Shown one piece after another: positions 1-6,100 of a DNA stretch of 25,930 bases (position 1 is the stretch's first letter; each line of letters starts with the position of its first letter). The position numbers and the translations under genes were made by a program. The DNA lies in IMG/VR virus record IMGVR_UViG_3300031857_001209, positions 1-25,930 of that record; one strand, 5' to 3'. Origin of the DNA: a virus. The notes under the pieces are model-generated. The model was not told where the DNA came from. It was given only the letters and a program-made list of their open reading frames with translations, and did no database searches.

Positions 1-52
1 CAGCACGGCGCAGCCTGTAGCGGCGCTGGCGTTCGGATGGGGGGTCAGGCAT
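1..52 (-). CDS. Partial hypothetical protein (N-terminus only)
   Basis: Only the first 17 codons are inside the window; the gene continues beyond base 1. The visible start is MPDPPSERQRRYRLRRA, rich in arginine. The start codon at 50-52 overlaps the stop of the upstream minus-strand gene in the 8-nt string ATGCCTGA. The same overlap and nearly the same N-terminus (MPDP) recur at 459-466. The tight overlap suggests translational coupling in a minus-strand operon. Function cannot be assigned. Confidence 0.55.
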   Translation of the reverse strand, partial: MPDPPSERQRRYRLRRA

Positions 53-239
53 CCCCTGCCACCAACCAAGGCACCTTCGGCCCCCAGCCATAGAGGGCCG
101 CAATGTGCTGCCAGGGGTGCAGCTCTAGCTTGTACGGGCCCTGGAAGTTTTTGATTTCGTAGACAGCAATTAGGACATTGCCGTTGCTGTCGGCGTTGGC
201 TTCGCAGGGTGGGGTAGTGGTGTTCCAAGGTGTCACCAT
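45..239 (-). CDS. Hypothetical 64-residue protein
   Basis: Small ORF beginning MVTPWNTTTPP. It has a central alternating stretch (LIAVYEIKNF) that looks like beta strands, and aromatic residues toward the C-terminus (WQHI, YGWG, PWLV). Its start at 237-239 overlaps the stop of the preceding gene by 7 nt, and its stop overlaps the next gene by 8 nt, so it sits inside a compact minus-strand operon. No signal peptide, membrane segment or known motif is visible. I do not recognise the family. Confidence 0.6.
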   Translation of the reverse strand: MVTPWNTTTPPCEANADSNGNVLIAVYEIKNFQGPYKLELHPWQHIAALYGWGPKVPWLVAGDA

Positions 240-466
240 TCCCCCTCCTGCAGGCAGGACAGCAGCTGAGCACCAGGGCCAGCCAGCTCTAGGCCAGTGC
301 GGATGGCATCAGCAGGGGTGCGGGCCATCACGGTGATGGTTCTCAGGGTTGTGGTGACGCGATAGGCGCGACGCCAGACCCGTTGCTCTGCCTCTCGCTG
401 CCAGCGGTCTAGGTCATGGGCGCGGCGGGTGGCGGCTTCGCGTTCGAGGGTTAGGGGGTCAGGCAT
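233..466 (-). CDS. Hypothetical 77-residue basic protein
   Basis: I start this gene at the ATG at 464-466 (MPDPLTLEREAATRRAH), because a longer open frame upstream only shadows the neighbouring gene, and this ATG overlaps that gene's stop as ATGCCTGA. The N-terminal half is an Arg/Glu-rich helix (residues about 5-35). The middle has beta-like segments (YRVTTTLRTITVMA). The C-terminal part contains an amphipathic helix (DAIRTGLELAG). Function unknown. It is probably translated together with the flanking minus-strand genes. Confidence 0.6.
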   Translation of the reverse strand: MPDPLTLEREAATRRAHDLDRWQREAEQRVWRRAYRVTTTLRTITVMARTPADAIRTGLELAGPGAQLLSCLQEGEW

Positions 467-794
467 AGTCGATCTCGACCATGGCGGGCCAGTTGGGCAT
501 GGAGGGGTCGCAGGCGTCTTCCAGGATGGGGCGCAGCACATCGGCTGGCACTTCGATGGAGCCGCCTTCGACGGCCCAGCGGTGGAGCCCGTTGCTGATG
601 GCGGTCTGCTCCAGCAGGTCGGCAACGGTGGGGACGAGATCTTCTGGGCCGAACACCCCGATCTGGATGGCCACTCGATCAGCGTGGCTCATGGCGTCAA
701 ATTCTTCGCGGCTCATCGCGCCTTGGCGATCTACAAATTCCTGCCACAGCTCAAAGCTGCTGGCAATTTCGGCGTAGGTGTGTTCGCGGGCCAT
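459..794 (-). CDS. Hypothetical 111-residue acidic protein
   Basis: Starts at the ATG at 792-794 (MAREHTYAEIASSF). An in-frame ATG at 869 would add 25 residues and overlap the upstream gene by 25 nt; neither start has a clear Shine-Dalgarno site, so the start is uncertain. The protein is mostly helical and acidic. It contains SREEFDAMSHADRVAIQIG, a pattern that resembles short phage accessory proteins I have seen but cannot name, and ends with SMPNWPAMVEIDYA. No catalytic motif is visible. It belongs to the minus-strand operon that continues left with 7-8 nt overlaps. Confidence 0.65.
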   Translation of the reverse strand: MAREHTYAEIASSFELWQEFVDRQGAMSREEFDAMSHADRVAIQIGVFGPEDLVPTVADLLEQTAISNGLHRWAVEGGSIEVPADVLRPILEDACDPSMPNWPAMVEIDYA

Positions 795-844
795 GGTGGT
801 GATGCAATGGGACAGTGCCGGGATGGGCTCCCGGCGGGCCGTGA

Positions 845-1003
845 TTAATCGCGTTCCAGTTCCTCCCATGGGTAGTTGGCGAGATCACCGGCCAGGTCCG
901 TGAGGTGCTCGTCGATGTCTCCGTAGATCTGAGAGATTCGCTCCCAGTTAGGGAGCGAGCGGAGTAGGGCCAGCGCCATAAGCGCTTGTGCGGTGTGATT
1001 CAT
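845..1003 (-). CDS. Hypothetical 52-residue protein, first gene of the minus-strand cluster
   Basis: A short ORF from ATG 1001-1003 to TAA 845-847, beginning MNHTAQALMALALLRSLPNW and ending NYPWEELERD. It is predicted to be two amphipathic helices. The first is hydrophobic (residues about 5-18) but too short and mixed to be a confident membrane span. It lies closest to the divergent intergenic region and is probably the first gene of the minus-strand transcript. Support is codon-like composition and position only. Function unknown. Confidence 0.5.
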   Translation of the reverse strand: MNHTAQALMALALLRSLPNWERISQIYGDIDEHLTDLAGDLANYPWEELERD

Positions 1004-1065
1004 TGCCAAAGTGCTGGTTTGGATTGCCCGGATTGCCGACTACTTGGCAGGCTCCGGGCGGGCCA

Positions 1066-1078
1066 GGGGTTAAACCCC
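1066..1078. repeat. Short inverted repeat, operator-like
   Basis: GGGGTT-A-AACCCC has 6-bp arms around one base. The arms are too close for an RNA hairpin, so a protein-binding DNA site is more plausible. It is a single occurrence. Confidence 0.35.
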
Positions 1079-1082
1079 GTGA

Positions 1083-1098
1083 GGAGGGTGTTCCCTCC
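1083..1098. repeat. GC-rich hairpin in the divergent region
   Basis: GGAGGG, loop TGTT, CCCTCC gives a perfect 6-bp stem with a tetraloop. There is no T-run on either side, so it is not a classical terminator. It lies about 90 bp upstream of the first plus-strand repeated element. Confidence 0.35.
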
Positions 1099-1176
1099 CC
1101 CATGCACACGATCTTAGCCACTGCGTAACGCCCCACCCCATCCCACCCCAGACAGTTCACATGCTGTAACCCGTAT

Positions 1177-1186
1177 CCTGATCAGG
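1177..1186. promoter_or_regulatory. Palindrome CCTGATCAGG beside the repeated element (copy 1)
   Basis: A perfect 10-bp palindrome ending 1 nt before CGGGAAAACT. The only other exact copy I found is at 9564-9573, also beside CGGGAAAACT at a divergent junction. A dimeric regulator site is a reasonable inference. Confidence 0.4.
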
Positions 1187-1187
1187 A

Positions 1188-1197
1188 CGGGAAAACT
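1188..1197 (+). promoter_or_regulatory. CGGGAAAACT element, copy 1
   Basis: Exact 10-mer, 20 nt upstream of the ATG at 1218. It heads the 1218-1960 gene pair in the divergent region. Confidence 0.75.
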
Positions 1198-1217
1198 GGG
1201 TCAGGCCTGCCCCACCT

Positions 1218-1451
1218 ATGCCCACACGCTCTCCCACCCTTCGCCTCTTGCAAGCCCTTGCGGTGTGCGTGCTTTTGCGCGATTCCGTGGGTGCCTGCCA
1301 GGGCCTCAGGATGATCAGCCAGGAATGCGATGACCGCGAGGGGGAATTCATCCTGCGCCAGCTCTGCCGCAACCTGACCCCGCAGGAGCGCTTCTGGCTG
1401 GGCTCCCTTCATGGTGACCGGGTGGGCCTCCAGCAACCTGAGGCGGCCTGA
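1218..1451 (+). CDS. Hypothetical 77-residue protein
   Basis: First plus-strand gene, 20 nt after a CGGGAAAACT element. It begins MPTRSPTLRLLQALAVCVLL, a short hydrophobic stretch that could be a helix or weak membrane segment. It has three cysteines (in AVCV, GACQ, ECDD) plus one in QLCRN, then a helix-rich, charged C-terminus. Its stop TGA overlaps the next ATG as ATGA, implying translational coupling with the 169-residue protein downstream. I recognise no family. Confidence 0.6.
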   Translation: MPTRSPTLRLLQALAVCVLLRDSVGACQGLRMISQECDDREGEFILRQLCRNLTPQERFWLGSLHGDRVGLQQPEAA

Positions 1452-1960
1452 TGACCCTGCCAACCCTGAACACCCTCTGGCGGCCCAACAGCGGCAGCGC
1501 CACGGTCAATGATCTGGCCCTGATCCGGATGCACATTGGCTGGCCCGCCAGCGACGGCAGCTTGACGGAGTTGATCCAACAGATGAACACCGTCGCCAAG
1601 CTCTCCCCCGCGAGCGTCACGCAGGTTCAGGGGTGGGTGGATGAGATCGGCACGCTTGAGGAAACCCAGGCCGATGAAGTGGACAGCGGCACGGCGCACC
1701 TGGGCAACGCCGAAGAATATGAGGGCCCCATCCCTGGCACGTCTCCCAACCGCGATGCACAGCTCAGCCAGGCCGGGAAGCTGACGTGGGATACCAGCCT
1801 GCTCAAAGCCCGTTATCGCTTCGGCAGTGGCGCCAGGGCCACGGCGCAGGGGCAGCGCGACGAGCGGATTGAACTGCTGATCAGCAGGATTGCGACCACC
1901 TTGAACGTGCAACGCATGGCCCGTGGTGGGGTTGGCGCGGGGATGTTGCAGAGGAGCTGA
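1451..1960 (+). CDS. Hypothetical 169-residue phage protein
   Basis: Coupled to the preceding gene by an ATGA overlap. The N-terminus is MTLPTLNTLWRPNSGSATV, followed by helical segments (SLTELIQQMNTVAKL; VTQVQGWVDEIGTLEETQAD), a polar loop (residues about 80-100) and a C-terminal amphipathic helix (DERIELLISRIATTLNVQRM). The mix of helices and loops and the position next to virion genes would fit a small structural or assembly protein, but there is no recognised motif. It is followed directly by the three-unit hairpin array. Confidence 0.65.
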   Translation: MTLPTLNTLWRPNSGSATVNDLALIRMHIGWPASDGSLTELIQQMNTVAKLSPASVTQVQGWVDEIGTLEETQADEVDSGTAHLGNAEEYEGPIPGTSPNRDAQLSQAGKLTWDTSLLKARYRFGSGARATAQGQRDERIELLISRIATTLNVQRMARGGVGAGMLQRS

Positions 1961-1961
1961 C

Positions 1962-2040
1962 TGTCAAGGATTCCTTGACGGTTGAGTTACCGAGGATTCC
2001 TCGGTAGCTGAACCATCCAGGATCTCCAGATAGTTGAGCT
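1962..2040 (+). repeat. Three tandem 26-bp hairpin repeats
   Basis: Three units share the core AGGATTCCT (AGGATCTCC in the third) at exactly 26-bp spacing: the AGG triplets are at 1967, 1993 and 2019. Each core is followed by a GNTGAR string (GTTGAG, GCTGAA, GTTGAG). Unit 1 folds as GTCAAGG-ATT-CCTTGAC (1963-1979). Unit 2 folds as TACCGAGG-ATT-CCTCGGTA (1988-2006). Arms differ between units 1 and 2 at three positions, each compensated on the opposite arm. Unit 3 keeps its outer pairs but has mismatches. 26 is not a multiple of 3, so this is not protein-coding repetition. There is no T-run. Confidence 0.8.
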
Positions 2041-2071
2041 GTTTACGAATTGTCATCATTGTTGCAAAACA

Positions 2072-2081
2072 CGGGAAAACT
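2072..2081 (+). promoter_or_regulatory. CGGGAAAACT element, copy 2
   Basis: Exact 10-mer, 26 nt upstream of the GTG at 2108. It is flanked by direct repeats TGTTGCAA at 2060-2067 and 2081-2088, the second sharing the last T of the element. Confidence 0.75.
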
Positions 2082-2107
2082 GTTGCAAGCACTCGCTTTC
2101 CTGACCC

Positions 2108-2977
2108 GTGACCGACTCCCCGCCAAGGCTTGTACGCCGCTCGCCGGAGTTGCTAGAGATACGGATTCCCATTGGCAAGACTGAACCCCATACCTTTTTG
2201 CTGGCGTCTGATATACACCTTGACAACCCAAAGTGCAGGCGGGACTTACTAAAGAAACATCTCAAGCAAGTGCAGGGCGTCAACGGTAACGCCCTTTTCT
2301 TTGGGGATGTGATGTGCCTGATGCAAGGCAAGAAGGATCGCCGTGGCTCAAAGGGCAGCATCAGGGCTGAGCACCTTGGGTCGAACTACTTCGATCTGGT
2401 GTTTGACGAGACCGCTGAATGGCTGTCGCCTTTCGCTTCAACCATCTTGATGATGTCTGATGGCAACCATGAGACCGCAGTGATCGGGAACCAGGAGATT
2501 GACCCGCTAGGCAATGTTGTGCGGTTGATGCGTGATCGCTACGGCTCCCCTGTTGAACACATGCGCTATCAGGGGTGGATCTGGTTCACGTTCTACCGGC
2601 CAGGGATCAGCAGGGAGCATGGAACTAGGCGGTGTACGTTGTTTTTCCATCATGGCGCCTGGGGAGGTGTTGTAAGTAAGGGCGTCCTCGGAGGAATGAG
2701 GTATAGCTCACTGGCGCCGGAATCTCAGATAATTGTTAACGGCCACAACCATGAGAGGACTATAGTTAGCCACCCCTGCTATCGGCTCAACAGCTCTGGA
2801 AAGCAGCGAATTTCCCAACGCTGGCATGTCCAGACAGGTTGCTACAAGGAGGAATTTGAGGAGGGCGCTGGCTGGGCAGTTGAGCGCATCGTGATGCCCA
2901 AGAGCCTGGGGGGCGTGTGGCTCAAGCTCAACCCAACGAACGAGGGTGTGGACATCAGCCTTGAGCCGGCGACTTGA
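2108..2977 (+). CDS. Calcineurin-like metallophosphoesterase
   Basis: A 289-residue protein with the full ordered set of metallophosphoesterase motifs: D-x-H in SDIHLD (D35, H37), GD in FFGDVM (D67), GNHE in SDGNHE (N120, H121), HH in FFHHG (H181, H182) and GHxH in NGHNHE (H213, H215). These residues bind two metal ions in the family, which hydrolyses phosphomono- or phosphodiesters; the substrate here cannot be read from sequence. No signal peptide or membrane span, so probably cytoplasmic. The GTG start is chosen because it is the first start after the element and the reading frame is clean. It lies alone between two CGGGAAAACT copies, so it may be its own unit. Phage relatives are commonly linked to nucleic-acid processing, but that is inference. 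Confidence 0.9.
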   Translation: MTDSPPRLVRRSPELLEIRIPIGKTEPHTFLLASDIHLDNPKCRRDLLKKHLKQVQGVNGNALFFGDVMCLMQGKKDRRGSKGSIRAEHLGSNYFDLVFDETAEWLSPFASTILMMSDGNHETAVIGNQEIDPLGNVVRLMRDRYGSPVEHMRYQGWIWFTFYRPGISREHGTRRCTLFFHHGAWGGVVSKGVLGGMRYSSLAPESQIIVNGHNHERTIVSHPCYRLNSSGKQRISQRWHVQTGCYKEEFEEGAGWAVERIVMPKSLGGVWLKLNPTNEGVDISLEPAT

Positions 2978-2983
2978 GGCCAG

Positions 2984-2993
2984 CGGGAAAACT
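2984..2993 (+). promoter_or_regulatory. CGGGAAAACT element, copy 3
   Basis: Exact 10-mer, 6 nt after the phosphoesterase stop and 21 nt before the ATG at 3015. It is followed by GAGGTAGTC and a C-rich leader. Confidence 0.75.
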
Positions 2994-3014
2994 GAGGTAG
3001 TCACCCCCAGACCC

Positions 3015-3143
3015 ATGCCCAAAGGTGGAATGCCCTACGGAGGCAGCAAGATGGCCCCCATGCCCAAGCCTGCCAAGGGCGGGAAGAAAGCTCCTGCTAA
3101 GGCTCCTGCTAAGGGCGGAAAGAAGGCCAAGCCGATGAAGTGA
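3015..3143 (+). CDS. Small Lys/Pro/Ala-rich basic protein (42 residues)
   Basis: Begins MPKGGMPYGGSKMAPM. The second half contains repeated KGGKKAPAKAPAKGGKK-type segments like histone H1 or HU tails. About a third of residues are lysine and none are acidic. An in-frame longer start at 2946 overlaps the phosphoesterase and the element, so I use 3015, which sits 21 nt after CGGGAAAACT. Likely binds nucleic acid or an acidic partner (inference). The next element starts directly after its stop. It could be a head-internal or DNA-condensing protein. Confidence 0.7.
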   Translation: MPKGGMPYGGSKMAPMPKPAKGGKKAPAKAPAKGGKKAKPMK

Positions 3144-3153
3144 CGGGAAAACT
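3144..3153 (+). promoter_or_regulatory. CGGGAAAACT element, copy 4
   Basis: Exact 10-mer that begins immediately after the TGA of the 42-residue gene and ends 28 nt before the ATG at 3182. It is followed by CAGGTAA and a leader containing ACCGCTACCCCCTACCCC. Confidence 0.75.
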
Positions 3154-3181
3154 CAGGTAACCGCTACCCCCTACCCCGACC

Positions 3182-3790
3182 ATGGCAAAAGGCAATAGGA
3201 CTTACAAGCGCGATTCACGCGGCAGGTTTGCCGGTGGTGGCGGGGGCGGTGGAAGCAGCAAGGGCGGTGGAAAAAGCAAGGGGTCATCCAAGGGGACCAG
3301 CACCAGGGCTAAGAACACAGCTCGCGCCAATGAGCTGAAAGCCAAGGGCACCGTCTCGCTTGGCGACAGGATTAAGGCCAAGGGCTTTTCAGGTGGCAAG
3401 GCGGCTCAGGCTCGGGCAGGCGGGCTCAAGAAGCGCGGCTTAGAGGCCGCTGAAAAGATGGCCAAGGGGGGATCCAAGGTCTCCACGGTGGGCAGGGGCG
3501 GCAGGGCGGCCAGGATGGCGGCTATCAGCAAGATCCGCAACAAAGGCCGCCAAGAAGCTGAAAAAGGAAATTCAGCTACTTCTAAAAAAGGAAGACTGCC
3601 TGGTGATGAATTGTTTAACTCTCTGTTTCGAGGTAAGGCGACCCGAAAACAGCGAGGAGCGAAGCCAGACTACGAACCAGGCAAAGGCCGCTATCTCAAA
3701 ATGCAAGACAGCAAGCGAACCCAGCAATCCGAAGCTAGTCGCCGTGTTCGCTACGGCGCAAGCCCATACATGAGCCAGGGTCGCCGCTGA
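3182..3790 (+). CDS. Very basic Gly/Lys/Arg-rich protein, 202 residues
   Basis: Starts MAKGNRTYKRDSRGRFAGGG followed by a poly-Gly/Ser/Lys stretch (residues about 17-40), then helices rich in Ala, Lys and Arg (KAAQARAGGLKKRGLEAAEK; GGRAARMAAISKIRNKGRQE). The C-terminus is charged and ends RRVRYGASPYMSQGRR. The motif RDSRGRFAGGG recurs at the N-terminus of the next gene, so the two are probably related. Strong positive charge suggests contact with DNA or with an acidic capsid surface. Its stop overlaps the next start (TGATGG), so the genes are coupled. No enzyme motif. Confidence 0.75.
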   Translation: MAKGNRTYKRDSRGRFAGGGGGGGSSKGGGKSKGSSKGTSTRAKNTARANELKAKGTVSLGDRIKAKGFSGGKAAQARAGGLKKRGLEAAEKMAKGGSKVSTVGRGGRAARMAAISKIRNKGRQEAEKGNSATSKKGRLPGDELFNSLFRGKATRKQRGAKPDYEPGKGRYLKMQDSKRTQQSEASRRVRYGASPYMSQGRR

Positions 3791-4365
3791 TGGCCCGCAT
3801 CTATCGCCGTGACAGTCGCGGACGCTTTGCCGGTGGCGGCGGGGCGTCAACGTCTGCACGGCGAGCGATCAGGTCAAAGACTGGCGCCTCTGTCTCGGCA
3901 GACCGGCTGAAGCGCAACGCGGCAACAGGAACGGCAAAGCCAAAGGGCACAATTTCGCGCCGTGCCTACAGCCGCTCGATTGACCAGTTCAGTCGCGAAA
4001 TGCGCAGCATGAAGGGCGCCAAGTCTGGCCCGATCGTCAAAAGGGTCAGCCCCACCCTGAAGCAGCAGGCAAGAGCGTTAGGTGTTGCCAGCAGGGGGGC
4101 AAGGAAGGCACCCACGGTGCTCAGGGACAACGTGTTTGCAACGTCTGCCCCACGCGGAACGATTCCCAAGAGGGATCCCGGCGCCGCTATTCCCAAGAGC
4201 ATGAAGCAGCGGCGAACTGCCTCGGGTGATGACAGCTTGATCAGAAAGCAGAAGAGATCAAAGAGCGATGCAGCAAGGTCAAGAGCGGCAAAGCTGACGC
4301 AGGTGAAGGCAAGAAAGACAGCGGGCCTAAAACCCCTTCCCAACAGAATCCGCCGCCCCATCTGA
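3790..4365 (+). CDS. Very basic protein, 191 residues, sister of the upstream gene
   Basis: Begins MARIYRRDSRGRFAGGGGAS, sharing YxRDSRGRFAGGG with the 202-residue protein immediately upstream. The rest is rich in Arg, Lys, Ser and Ala with few acidic residues (KRVSPTLKQQARALGVASRG; SKSDAARSRAAKLTQVKARK) and ends PLPNRIRRPI. It looks disordered or helical and nucleic-acid binding. Coupled to the upstream gene by a 1-nt overlap and followed 3 nt later by a neck-type gene, which places it in the virion-assembly block. The shared N-terminal tag could be a docking or packaging signal (inference). Confidence 0.75.
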   Translation: MARIYRRDSRGRFAGGGGASTSARRAIRSKTGASVSADRLKRNAATGTAKPKGTISRRAYSRSIDQFSREMRSMKGAKSGPIVKRVSPTLKQQARALGVASRGARKAPTVLRDNVFATSAPRGTIPKRDPGAAIPKSMKQRRTASGDDSLIRKQKRSKSDAARSRAAKLTQVKARKTAGLKPLPNRIRRPI

Positions 4366-4368
4366 TCC

Positions 4369-4839
4369 ATGCCCACCCCCTTTGCCCCCTTCGCAAACCT
4401 CCGCATGGTCTGGCTGCGGCCTACCGCCGCACGCACCAGCCTGCGCGAGGGCATGAGGGCCACCACAGAGCAGGTGGTCATCGAGGCCTTTGCAGAGCTG
4501 CAGGGGCCCTCAGGGGAGCAGGAGGCTGGCGCCCGTGCGATCGGTGCCGCCAGCGTGGAGGGCAACATCACGCGATGGGCTGTCGTTCCCTCAGGTGGCA
4601 CCTGGTTGCAGGCTGGCACCTCCTGGGCATGGAACACCACGGGCCTCAGGCCTGCGGGCCTCCCTCGCGGGGAGAAGTTGGAGGCCTTCATGGGCAAGCT
4701 CAGCATCCTGCCGGCCACCACTGAAGGCGAGCGTGGTTGGCTCACCCTGGCCACCCTCTCTGGGGTTGGCGGGATTGATGCCATCGTCGCCGCTGCTGCA
4801 GGAGACGAGTTCACAGGGACATTTGCCGCAGGGCGATGA
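4369..4839 (+). CDS. Putative head-tail joining (neck) protein, 156 residues
   Basis: Begins MPTPFAPFANLRMVWLRPTA. It has mixed alpha/beta character, with a middle region of Gly/Trp-containing strands (ITRWAVVPSGGTWLQAGTSW) and a C-terminus GGIDAIVAAAAGDEFTGTFA. I recognise no diagnostic motif. The assignment rests on position: it follows the basic-protein pair and overlaps by 4 nt (ATGA) a gene that looks like a tail-completion protein. Small head-completion proteins typically precede that family. Could equally be another minor virion protein. Confidence 0.5.
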   Translation: MPTPFAPFANLRMVWLRPTAARTSLREGMRATTEQVVIEAFAELQGPSGEQEAGARAIGAASVEGNITRWAVVPSGGTWLQAGTSWAWNTTGLRPAGLPRGEKLEAFMGKLSILPATTEGERGWLTLATLSGVGGIDAIVAAAAGDEFTGTFAAGR

Positions 4840-5306
4840 AGCTCACCGCTAGGACCAGTGTGAAGGTGAATTTGGATGTCTCAGCCACATCCCGCAAGGC
4901 CGCCGAGAGTGCCGCCAAGTTGGTCTTCCCTGAGCTGAACAGCGCCTTTCAAGATGCCCTTGGCTCAAAGGTGTGGAGCTGGCCCCGCACCACCATCCGC
5001 AGCAATGGCCAGGAGGTCGGCTCCCCTAGGAACATCGTGGACACCGGGATCCTCAAGGCCTCAAACAGCTTCCAGATCAGCGGCACCCTGGCCACCTTCA
5101 AATGGTCAGTGGATTATGCCGCCGCTGCTCACTACGGGGCCAACATCTACCCATGGGGCGACAAGAGTCGACCCAAGGTCAACCTGCCTGCTAGGCCCTG
5201 GACTTCCGCCGTGCTGGGAACGATCAACTACGGGGGCATCGAACCCTATGACTATCGTTCACAATTTAAGGCAGCCTTCATCAGCGCCTGGCGCCGTTCG
5301 TCCTGA
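4836..5306 (+). CDS. HK97 gp10-like head-tail joining / tail-completion protein
   Basis: 156 residues. The central pattern is characteristic: RNIVDTGILKASNSF, then WSVDYAAAAHYGANIYPWG, then LPARPWTSAVL. This matches the usual order of the HK97-gp10/tail-completion type: a 'DTG-L-S' strand, a 'Y-A-YG' strand and a 'PARP(F/W)' helix. The N-terminus MKLTARTSVKVNLDVSATSR is a strand-helix opening. Such proteins sit in the neck ring that joins the head and tail. It overlaps the previous gene by ATGA and the next by TGATG, so it is translated in series with the chaperone gene. Confidence 0.7.
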   Translation: MKLTARTSVKVNLDVSATSRKAAESAAKLVFPELNSAFQDALGSKVWSWPRTTIRSNGQEVGSPRNIVDTGILKASNSFQISGTLATFKWSVDYAAAAHYGANIYPWGDKSRPKVNLPARPWTSAVLGTINYGGIEPYDYRSQFKAAFISAWRRSS

Positions 5307-6100
5307 TGTTCGATCAGCTCCCTTGGGAAACACCGCCTCAGGCCATCAAGGACGCGCACGCTGAGATCAAGTGGAAGGAAGGGGTGCTGAGGATCCCGCG
5401 CCTTGGTTACCTCACCGTCGATGAGATGACCGACATTGCGAAGGTGGACCCCTCCAATAGTCCCTATCTGGTCACGATGACCAAGAGCAACGAACTAGCC
5501 GTTGCCTCTGAATTAAGCCCTCGATATTGCTACAGCATTCTCACCAGGCACTATGTCAAGAACCTAGGCGCAAGGGCTGATTTCACAGACGAGGAAGACG
5601 ACATAAGTATTAAGCACTCCCTGATCATTCGATCCTATTTGGATCAGATGAACACCAGGCAGAACCTAATCAACATCAGGGCTGCCACGATCATGGTGCA
5701 GCGTGTTGCGCCTCATTGGCAGGAAGAGAAGACCAGGAAGCTGCCAAAGGAATTGATTGCGCTTCTGTGTGAGGTTTATCAGGAAGAAGAGCGCGGGATG
5801 GATAAGCCCACCACGCCAGAGGAGGATATGAAGCTACTTGACGAGCAACTGGGAAAGCTGCGGCAGGTCGGCTTGATTGCAGCCGACCAAACTGGGTCCG
5901 GTGCTACTGGGAATGCAAGCGACTCTGGCCCGGTGCCCCCGAATTCAGCCGCGAACGCTTCGGGCGACTCCCCGGCGGCTACGTCCTCCAAGCGCTCGAA
6001 GCGGGTTACGAAAGCGAACGGCAGCGGCTTCACCACGAGGAACTCACCACCGCCCAGCTCGCCTGGTACCAGGCGGAAATCAACCGCAACCGCGACGTAA
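5306..6100 (+). CDS. Tail assembly chaperone, short (G-like) form
   Basis: Unshifted product, 264 residues. Residues 1-184 are a mostly helical acidic domain (WKEGVLRIPRLGYLTVDEM; SIKHSLIIRSYLDQMNTRQN; LPKELIALLCEVYQEEERGM). After the slippery site at codons 183-184 the zero frame continues for 80 residues of Ser/Thr/Pro/Gly-rich low-complexity sequence ending RRKSTATAT. In the lambda paradigm, G binds the tape measure protein and recruits tube subunits during tail assembly. The gene follows the neck gene and precedes the tail-tube gene. The low-complexity end overlaps a well-formed protein in the -1 frame, so most of that tail may be a by-product of overlap. Confidence 0.75.
   Translation: MFDQLPWETPPQAIKDAHAEIKWKEGVLRIPRLGYLTVDEMTDIAKVDPSNSPYLVTMTKSNELAVASELSPRYCYSILTRHYVKNLGARADFTDEEDDISIKHSLIIRSYLDQMNTRQNLINIRAATIMVQRVAPHWQEEKTRKLPKELIALLCEVYQEEERGMDKPTTPEEDMKLLDEQLGKLRQVGLIAADQTGSGATGNASDSGPVPPNSAANASGDSPAATSSKRSKRVTKANGSGFTTRNSPPPSSPGTRRKSTATAT

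Larger units (their letters stand above)
1004..1217. promoter_or_regulatory. Divergent intergenic control region
   Basis: 214 bases separate the minus-strand cluster from the plus-strand genes. The region holds a near-perfect palindrome GGGGTTAAACCCC (1066-1078), a GGAGGG-TGTT-CCCTCC hairpin (1083-1098), the palindrome CCTGATCAGG (1177-1186) and the repeated element CGGGAAAACT (1188-1197). No clear sigma-70 promoter was recognised. The arrangement suggests control of both directions, but the regulators are unknown. Confidence 0.6.

Noticed and set aside
1962-2040. CRISPR-like or ordinary terminator interpretation of the 26-bp repeats
   Set aside because: Only three units, no distinct spacers, and no T-runs after the stems.
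3966-4814. 282-residue minus-strand frame opposite the basic and neck genes
   Set aside because: Crosses two well-supported, coupled plus-strand genes and has no independent context.
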